Source: JAQVQN01 sp964557205
GTDB lineage: Bacteria; Verrucomicrobiota; Kiritimatiellia; RFP12; UBA1067
Reading direction: 5' to 3'
DNA: 19,694 nt
Assembly (NCBI GenBank): GCA_964557205.1
Contig: CAZKZI010000048.1
Coordinates: forward strand, 1 to 19,694
Made by a program: the position numbers and the translations under genes. A model generated the notes under the pieces. That model searched no databases. It worked only from the letters and a program-made list of their open reading frames with translations, and had not been told where the DNA came from. Below, piece by piece: positions 14,424 to 19,694 of the stretch (positions within the stretch are counted from its first letter, which is position 1; each line of letters opens with the position of its first letter).

Positions 14424-15836
14424 TTACGGATCATCACGGGGAGAGATGACGGGGAGTGCGTAACTGTCGACCAGTCCGCCGACCTCGCGCAACCTGTCTC
14501 GCAGGTGCGACACGTTGGCATCCTTTGCCGCGATGCCGTTCCGCACGATTTGAGCCGAGGCCACGCCGCACGCTTCCCCCATGGCCATGCAAGGCGCCAT
14601 GACCCGCAAAGGGCCCAAGACGTCCCGTTCCACGCACACCGCCCGTCCGGGACAGAGCAGGTTGCGGACAGGCTGAGGCACCATGATGCGGTAGGGGATG
14701 GGAGTGTACAAGACCTTCGGCATTTTGTTGATGAACTTTCCGTTGGATTCATCGACCAGTGGCTGATGACTAGGTTTTTGCGGGTCGGGCAGATCCCATC
14801 CGTACATGCTGAAACCGATAGTGTCGTCAAAATCCCGGGGTTCCGCCAGATCTTTGACGCGCAAACAGAATTCAGCCCGGATGCGGCGGGTTTCACGGAT
14901 GCCCAGCAAGGGCGCGACACACTTCATCTCGGCTTGTTCGAAGCCGGGGAAGTATCGCCGAAAAATATCGAGCAGCGCATAGGCTTCCTGCCGTCCTTCG
15001 ACCAGGGCATGCGTACGCGAAGAGGCGTCGATTCCGTTCACGCAAGGCAAACGCATGGTGTTGATCATGGCGACATCTTCCTGTACAAGTTTGACTGAGA
15101 TGAAGATGTCATAGGGGAATGGCCAGACTCCCTGCCGCCTTAATGCGTCGATCTTTTCACGAAACTTCGGGCTTTTTGTGCGCTCGATCTCTGCGGAGAG
15201 TTTCTGATGATCCACGCCGTAAAGGTGAAAGGTCAGCGAGGCGGGGGTCATCAACCCGTCCTCTTCGCGTCCAGCGATCACGTCGCAACCGCTCATTTCG
15301 GCCACATCCGCGTCGCCGGTGGCGTCGATCACCATTTTGGCGGGAACGGCTTGAAGGCCGTTTTTATTCTGGATGATGACGTGCGTGATCAGGCTGTTCT
15401 GCACGACAGCATCGATGACGCGCGTTTCGTAAAGCAGCGTGATTTTTTCATCGAATAGTTTTTTGTCCAGAAACATAGCCATTGCGAACGGGTCGACGGG
15501 AATGCCGTGGATGAACCAGGGCAGCCAGCCATGGGGCTGATACGTCCGGTCTGGCGGCATTTTCGGCATGACCGCGCAGCCGCAGTTGGTGGACTCTTGC
15601 GTCAGCTCGCGGAAAATGCCGCCGACCACCCAGTCGCCGAACTGTGTGCGTCCGCCCAGCCAGTGCGAGACCAAGCCCGAGGTGGCCATGCCGCCGGGCT
15701 GCGACTGGCCCTCTAAAAGCAGCACGTTCAGACCGGAACGCCGCGCCGCCAGAGCGGAGGCGCAGCCGGCCGGACCCGCGCCGCAGACGACAAGATCATA
15801 GGGAGGGAGAACGGTTAGCTGGCGAGAATAGTACAT
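14424..15836 (-). CDS. FAD-dependent oxidoreductase (PF12831 type)
   Basis: A 470-residue flavoprotein with an N-terminal dinucleotide fold: CGAGPAG at 18-24 and the ribose-binding acid at E42. The second FAD motif, VIDATGDADVAE, is at 169-180. The C-terminal block LLCPGRAVCVERDVLGPLRVMAPCMAMGEACG is the hallmark of the FAD_oxidored family common in Planctomycetes and Lentisphaerae. No signal peptide is present, so it acts in the cytoplasm. Substrates of most such proteins are unknown; location between sialidase-like genes and an MFS carrier suggests oxidation of the imported sugar or sugar acid. It begins 73 bp after the upstream sialidase-like gene, across a TCGATTC-rich repeat. ATG 15836 has no clear ribosome binding site. 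Confidence 0.92.
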   Translation of the reverse strand: MYYSRQLTVLPPYDLVVCGAGPAGCASALAARRSGLNVLLLEGQSQPGGMATSGLVSHWLGGRTQFGDWVVGGIFRELTQESTNCGCAVMPKMPPDRTYQPHGWLPWFIHGIPVDPFAMAMFLDKKLFDEKITLLYETRVIDAVVQNSLITHVIIQNKNGLQAVPAKMVIDATGDADVAEMSGCDVIAGREEDGLMTPASLTFHLYGVDHQKLSAEIERTKSPKFREKIDALRRQGVWPFPYDIFISVKLVQEDVAMINTMRLPCVNGIDASSRTHALVEGRQEAYALLDIFRRYFPGFEQAEMKCVAPLLGIRETRRIRAEFCLRVKDLAEPRDFDDTIGFSMYGWDLPDPQKPSHQPLVDESNGKFINKMPKVLYTPIPYRIMVPQPVRNLLCPGRAVCVERDVLGPLRVMAPCMAMGEACGVASAQIVRNGIAAKDANVSHLRDRLREVGGLVDSYALPVISPRDDP

Positions 15837-15843
15837 AGTTTTT

Positions 15844-15904
15844 TCGAGGGAATCGAAGGAGTCGATTGAATCGATTGATTCGATTCGCGCGATTCATTCG
15901 AATG
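15844..15904. repeat. TCGATTC/GAATCGA-rich repeat in the operon gap
   Basis: The 73-bp gap is almost wholly built from variants of GAATCGA and TCGATTC, including GGAATCGAAGG, GTCGATTGAATCGATTG and ATTCGATTCGCGCGATTC. Position 15844-15856 is the exact reverse complement of 2016-2028. The many nested palindromes could fold in mRNA between the sialidase-like and oxidoreductase genes. Confidence 0.65.
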
Positions 15905-15909
15905 AGTAA

Positions 15910-17019
15910 TCAGTTTTTAAGGTCGCCCGGTTTGATGAACACGCCGACGACCGAGTGTTTGCGCGCGTCGTCCCAATACTTTATATAGGTGGTGGCGAGG
16001 ATCGTCTCGTCCGGCAGCAGAGCCAGAGCCGCATATCCGCAATCCCAGCCGGCAAAGCTGTTGAGCAGCTTGATACGCTGGCCGGGCAGTTTGTTTTTGA
16101 TGTCGTTATACGTGCCGACCCACGCGACGAAATCTCCTCCGGTGGGACTTTTTGCAGCCATGTCCCGAAAGGCGATGACCCAGCGCCCGTCCTTCAGGCA
16201 GACGCCGTTGTGGCGGTGTCCGGTGATGCCCCAGGATGCATTTTCCGGTGCGCTCCACGTCTGGCCTTCATCGCGGCTGAAGATGAGTTTGCTAAGGGCG
16301 TTTTTGGCATTGTCCCGGAGAATCGCGCAGATTTCGCTGCCGTCAGGCGAACGGAGCAGGAAGGGCTCGCCGAGGTTCATTTCGGTATGCTGCGCAACGA
16401 CGTGCGGCGTGCTCCAGGTCAGCCCGCCGTCCTGCGAGGCGATTTGAAACACCCGGTTCCACTTCGGTTTGAGGTTGGCCCAGCGGCCGTTATACTGGGC
16501 AATGTATGAACCGTCGTCGAGGCGCAGGATGGAGCAGATCGGCATCACCGAGGTCGTGACGGGGATCGGCGGCATTACGCGCCATGTGGCCCCGTTGTCT
16601 TCGCTCATTACGCGCGTGATTGCAGTCACGCCCTCAGCCGGTGTGCCGGGCTTGCCGCAGGCGAAAACCCAGAGACGCTCTTTGCCTTTGGGGTCAGTCA
16701 TGCGGTAGATGGCAGGGCAGTTTTTCCATGTCTTGTATTCGGCGGGGAAACGGTCGTCGACGCGTTGCCAGGTGCGGCCGGCGTCGCGGCTCATGGCTGC
16801 CGGGCCGCAGAAGCCGCCGTGGCCGAGCGTCCAGACGGCGAAGAGCGTCTTGCCGTCCGCCAGCAGCACGGTGGTGGCGTGGCCCTGATAGATTTCCGGC
16901 GTGCCGGCCGCGATGACCACGTGGCGGTTGGTTTTGGAGGAGAGATCAAGAAACGGGCCAAAGGGTTGATCGGCGAGCGCCGCAAGTGAGAGGAGCGAAA
17001 GGAGGGGTATGATTTTCAT
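15910..17019 (-). CDS. Exported sialidase-like protein, four Asp-boxes (369 aa)
   Basis: A signal peptide (MKIIPLLSLLSLAALA) precedes a six-bladed β-propeller of the sialidase/BNR type. Asp-boxes with the S-x-D-x-G-x-T-W pattern are at 77-84, 139-146, 195-202 and 248-255. EP followed by a DG turn and LR (218-235), and GHRHNG (267-272), resemble parts of the bacterial sialidase active site. The FRIP arginine motif expected near the N-terminus of true GH33 sialidases is not visible, so cleavage of sialic acid is not assured; another acidic sugar or non-catalytic glycan binding is possible. It lies 30 bp after a second sialidase-like gene and upstream of the oxidoreductase and transporter genes, so it belongs to the same operon. 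Start ATG 17019 gives the complete signal peptide. Confidence 0.88.
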   Translation of the reverse strand: MKIIPLLSLLSLAALADQPFGPFLDLSSKTNRHVVIAAGTPEIYQGHATTVLLADGKTLFAVWTLGHGGFCGPAAMSRDAGRTWQRVDDRFPAEYKTWKNCPAIYRMTDPKGKERLWVFACGKPGTPAEGVTAITRVMSEDNGATWRVMPPIPVTTSVMPICSILRLDDGSYIAQYNGRWANLKPKWNRVFQIASQDGGLTWSTPHVVAQHTEMNLGEPFLLRSPDGSEICAILRDNAKNALSKLIFSRDEGQTWSAPENASWGITGHRHNGVCLKDGRWVIAFRDMAAKSPTGGDFVAWVGTYNDIKNKLPGQRIKLLNSFAGWDCGYAALALLPDETILATTYIKYWDDARKHSVVGVFIKPGDLKN

Positions 17020-17049
17020 GGTTGGATGATTTTTCCCGGAGTTGTGTGG

Positions 17050-18207
17050 TTATGGGCAAAACGCGGATTCAGGGATCTCGATCTGTATGCGCTCGCCATA
17101 GCGGGTGACAATCCAAATGAATCCAGGACGGCGCTCCAGCGCGTAAGGGTAGGCTAGTGCCCGGCCTGCATGTTTTGCGATCACGACCGGGTTGCTCCAC
17201 GTTTTGCAGTCGTCACTGGAGAAAGTGACGGACAGCTCTGAGCGGTGCCAGCTTGCTGGTTCGCGCGACCAGGCGAGTCCTTGTTTGCGCGGAGGCCGGG
17301 AGCCGTTGCTCGGCGCTACGCGGTTCCACACCAGCATAACCCGTCCGCTGGTCAGACGCAGCAGGAACGCTGGCGCACTGGAGGCATCCAGGGATGAGGG
17401 CTTCGGTGTCGACCAGGTCATGCCGCCATTGTCTGAATACGACTCGTAAAGCCAATCCAGATTGGTGCGTATCAGCATGTACGCGCGGCCGTCGCGCAGG
17501 CCGATGATGGCCGGCTCCAACAGGCCGTCGTGGAGCCCGCCGCCACCGATGTCCAGAACAGTTTCGCTCCGCTTCCAGGTTTGCCCCTCGTCTCGTGAGG
17601 TAACCGAGGTGATGACGTTGTGGTTAGGATCGCGTCGCCGGGGCTGCAAGGGAACAACGATAGATCCGTCATCCAGTTGCGCCATCTGGATCAAGGAAAG
17701 GCAATAGGGAGATTCTTCGTGAAGGCGAGAAATGTGCTGGCGATCAGTCCAGGTTGTGCCATTGTCCGTACTGCGAATTACCCAGACATCGTTACGCGTG
17801 TCGTCGGAGATCTCTCCGGTCTTGCGATCCCATTTGAACACACGGCTGTCCGGATCGTGGTACACTAAAATGATGGTGCCTTTTTTTGTCTTAAAAAGCA
17901 CCCCGCCGCCGGTGTGCCGGCCTGGAGGCGGCCCGGCGTAGAGCGGTGTCGGGTTTGACCATGTCGCCCCGTCGTCGGTTGAAATCTGGCTGCCTTGCTT
18001 TACGACACGCAGCAGGCTGCCATCGCTCAAAACGACCATAGGCATCCGCTGTTCTTTGGACGGCGGCAACTGCCGCGCCTGAGGGTGCAGCCAGAGTTCA
18101 GGTGTTTCAAGCGCGGCAACGGAGCCTGCCAGCGAGACGATCAGTGCGATGGCTGCTGTACGTATGATCGAGATGTTATTGTTCGTTGTGGTTGCCTTTT
18201 TGATCAT
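17050..18207 (-). CDS. Exported sialidase-family protein, five Asp-boxes (385 aa)
   Basis: The N-terminus has a charged n-region and a hydrophobic core (IIRTAAIALIVSLAGSVAA), a signal peptide. Asp-boxes lie at 76-83, 146-153, 204-211, 258-265 and 330-337; the last (SSDDCKTW) has Cys in place of the Gly. QRMP at 53-56 sits where the FRIP arginine of GH33 enzymes occurs. EPAIIGLRDGR at 231-241 with R247 matches the Glu and Arg region of BNR_2 (PF13088) sialidases, so this copy keeps more of the catalytic layout than its neighbour. It would act in the periplasm or outside the cell on a terminal acidic sugar. Its ATG is 8 nt after the stop of the β-solenoid gene, suggesting translational coupling. 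Substrate is unproven. Confidence 0.9.
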   Translation of the reverse strand: MIKKATTTNNNISIIRTAAIALIVSLAGSVAALETPELWLHPQARQLPPSKEQRMPMVVLSDGSLLRVVKQGSQISTDDGATWSNPTPLYAGPPPGRHTGGGVLFKTKKGTIILVYHDPDSRVFKWDRKTGEISDDTRNDVWVIRSTDNGTTWTDRQHISRLHEESPYCLSLIQMAQLDDGSIVVPLQPRRRDPNHNVITSVTSRDEGQTWKRSETVLDIGGGGLHDGLLEPAIIGLRDGRAYMLIRTNLDWLYESYSDNGGMTWSTPKPSSLDASSAPAFLLRLTSGRVMLVWNRVAPSNGSRPPRKQGLAWSREPASWHRSELSVTFSSDDCKTWSNPVVIAKHAGRALAYPYALERRPGFIWIVTRYGERIQIEIPESAFCP

Positions 18208-18215
18208 CTTGCTGG

Positions 18216-19694
18216 CTATCTCACTGATATCATTGTGCCGGAGATGTAAACCGCGCGGATTTGGGTGGGGGAGACCTTAAGCGACCACAACTGCGGCAGG
18301 TTGGAAACCGTCGGTTGTCCGCTGAGGGAAGATGCCGTGACAAAGGTGTAGTTCTCGTTTTTCAACATATCCTCCGGGTTTTCGATGACCAGCTCGCTGC
18401 CTTCGGGGAACAAGAGCGTTCCGTCAACGGCCAGTGTGCCGCACTCCGTGCCGTCGGGGCTGATGCGGGCGCGAATCTCGCCGTTGAGCGTTAGGTTGCC
18501 GGTGACGGTGAGTGTGCCGACGCCGTTAGTATCGCCGGGCGTGACCCAGCTATCGGCAGGTATGCTGAATCCGCCGGAAGGCGGCACCAGCGTTCCGTTG
18601 CCCCAGAGGCCACTGCCGGAAGGCAGGGCGTAGGAGGTGGCGGAGAGATCGAGCGTGCCGCCGTTGGCTCCCAGATCGCCGGTGAAACCGAGCGTGCCGG
18701 TCATGGTCAGCGTTCCCGCGCCGAGCTTGGTCAGACCGCCGTCCTTTGCAGGTTCAAGGCCACGCGAGTCATGCGCGATGGATTGGGCAATCGTGATATC
18801 ATCACCGCTGGTATCAATCTTCGCGCCGCCTGCACGAACTTCGCATTTATTAAGACCAGTCATAAATTTGGTACTGGAAGAAAGCGCCTCAAGTATGCCG
18901 CCATCGAAGAAAAACTGGCTGTATCCCGAGACATCTCGCATCAATCCTACAGCCAGAATTCCATCCACAAGGTAGACCGTGCCGGTGGAACCGGCATAGG
19001 TGCCAACCGTCAATCCAAATTGTTTCTCCCAAAAGATAGCATGCCCTCCCGACACGGTAAGTTCACCTGTGTTGCCACTATTGCGACCGACGTAGACCAT
19101 GTTGGAGACCGTGAGTGTCCCGCCGTAGAGATTGCAGTAGCTTGTAGCCGTCGTATTCCCGTTAATTCCGCCGATGTAAAAATAAACGCCAACAACCGCG
19201 TCACCTCCGTATTGGTTGAAGGTGCCGCTGCCAGTCGTGTAGCCCAGAACAATCCTGTTACACACATTAAGATATGCACCGGGATACAGGTTGAAGGTGC
19301 CCTCTGATTCCCCTATGTTGCCGATATACAGCCCCTGGGAGGCGTGTGGAATCTTCATTGAGCCGTAACAGTCAACCGTGCCGTTGCCATAGCGGCCGAC
19401 CTGAAGGACAAAGGAGACATCTGTCGTTGATCCCGGACCGCAGTACATGTAGCCCTGGGCAGAACTTGAGTTATAGGATACGCCCAGCGTATCAGCCTGG
19501 ACTGTACCCGCCAGATTACTGAACACGCCGTTGCCGTTATAACCGGAGTATACGCTTGAGGCTGTGATCGTGCCGCTGGCCAATGTGACAGTGCCCGTCG
19601 CATCGGACTCGCGGCCGATCGAAAAGGTTGGCGTGACAGCGTCGCTCGCGCTCAAAGTCAGTTGTCCGTACGAACCGGCCTGGTGACCGACATT
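18216..19694 (-). CDS. β-solenoid surface protein with autotransporter-associated strand repeat, 5'-truncated by window edge
   Basis: The frame is open through the right edge and ends at TAG 18216-18218, leaving 492 residues of a protein that starts outside the window. Imperfect rungs of about 25-28 residues repeat the pattern G-x-G-T-F/V-x-x-x-G-G-x-L (for example GSGTFNQYGGDAVVG and NTGELTVSGGHAIF), predicting a parallel β-helix rich in Gly, Thr, Ser and Tyr. At fragment residues 318-333, DGGLTKLGAGTLTMTG is the classic passenger-associated transport repeat (PF12951). No C-terminal β-barrel or PEP-CTERM-like anchor is present; the end is VYISGTMISVR. Such proteins are abundant in Lentisphaerota and Kiritimatiellota and are thought to be exported. 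Its stop is 8 nt before the sialidase-like gene, so it is the upstream member of the operon. Confidence 0.85.
   Translation of the reverse strand, partial: NVGHQAGSYGQLTLSASDAVTPTFSIGRESDATGTVTLASGTITASSVYSGYNGNGVFSNLAGTVQADTLGVSYNSSSAQGYMYCGPGSTTDVSFVLQVGRYGNGTVDCYGSMKIPHASQGLYIGNIGESEGTFNLYPGAYLNVCNRIVLGYTTGSGTFNQYGGDAVVGVYFYIGGINGNTTATSYCNLYGGTLTVSNMVYVGRNSGNTGELTVSGGHAIFWEKQFGLTVGTYAGSTGTVYLVDGILAVGLMRDVSGYSQFFFDGGILEALSSSTKFMTGLNKCEVRAGGAKIDTSGDDITIAQSIAHDSRGLEPAKDGGLTKLGAGTLTMTGTLGFTGDLGANGGTLDLSATSYALPSGSGLWGNGTLVPPSGGFSIPADSWVTPGDTNGVGTLTVTGNLTLNGEIRARISPDGTECGTLAVDGTLLFPEGSELVIENPEDMLKNENYTFVTASSLSGQPTVSNLPQLWSLKVSPTQIRAVYISGTMISVR

Noticed and set aside
12002..18207. A canonical sialic acid (nan) catabolic operon
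   Set aside because: No lyase, epimerase, kinase or NanT-like gene is present; the carrier resembles hexuronate-type transporters instead.
1..19694. tRNA, rRNA, CRISPR arrays, insertion sequences or prophage
   Set aside because: No T-arm consensus, no regularly spaced 25-40 bp repeats, no transposase or integrase motifs, and intergenic gaps are too short for most of these.

Overview
The window looks like a chromosomal segment from the PVC assemblage, most likely Kiritimatiellota, Lentisphaerota or a related Verrucomicrobiota lineage. This is an inference from gene content: a secreted β-solenoid protein with autotransporter-associated strand repeats, two Asp-box sialidase-like enzymes, a PF12831-type FAD oxidoreductase, a large secreted carbohydrate-binding protein, and intergenic gaps filled with short low-complexity repeats. 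Coding sequence is fairly GC-rich and intergenic DNA is AT-richer. Most starts lack a clear Shine-Dalgarno sequence.

Left end (1-1986, + strand): the 3' two thirds of an MmeI-like type IIG restriction/methyltransferase gene, cut by the window edge. It carries an apparent in-frame interdomain insertion with a perfect hairpin. Its stop codon overlaps the start of a 46-codon ORF, followed by an open stretch in another frame that looks like a broken small gene. From 1987 to 2168 there is only repeat-rich convergent intergenic DNA.

Middle (2169-11960, all - strand): in transcription order, a DUF1846 protein with a TTG start and a good ribosome binding site, the DEAH RNA helicase hrpA, glucose-6-phosphate dehydrogenase zwf with its own promoter almost touching the ATG, and an 846-residue exported protein of unknown function. 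The last has carbohydrate-binding-like ends and a central domain that may be a TIM barrel.

Right part (12002-19694, all - strand): a probable glycan-use operon. In transcription order it holds a β-solenoid surface protein (5' end beyond the window), two exported sialidase-fold proteins, a cytoplasmic FAD-dependent oxidoreductase and an MFS organic-anion/sugar-acid transporter of the hexuronate type. A separately promoted AraC-family regulator follows. The likely scheme is extracellular cleavage of a glycan, import of an acidic sugar by the MFS carrier and oxidative processing inside. No sialic acid catabolism genes (nanA/nanE/nanK type) are in the window, so the substrate is open.

No tRNA, rRNA, CRISPR array, transposase or phage gene was seen. 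The more unusual signals are the hairpin-bearing insertion in the MmeI-like gene, the different short repeat families in successive intergenic gaps (including a 13-bp word shared by two gaps 14 kb apart), promoter geometry suggesting leaderless mRNAs for zwf and the AraC gene, and the unclassified 846-residue secreted protein.
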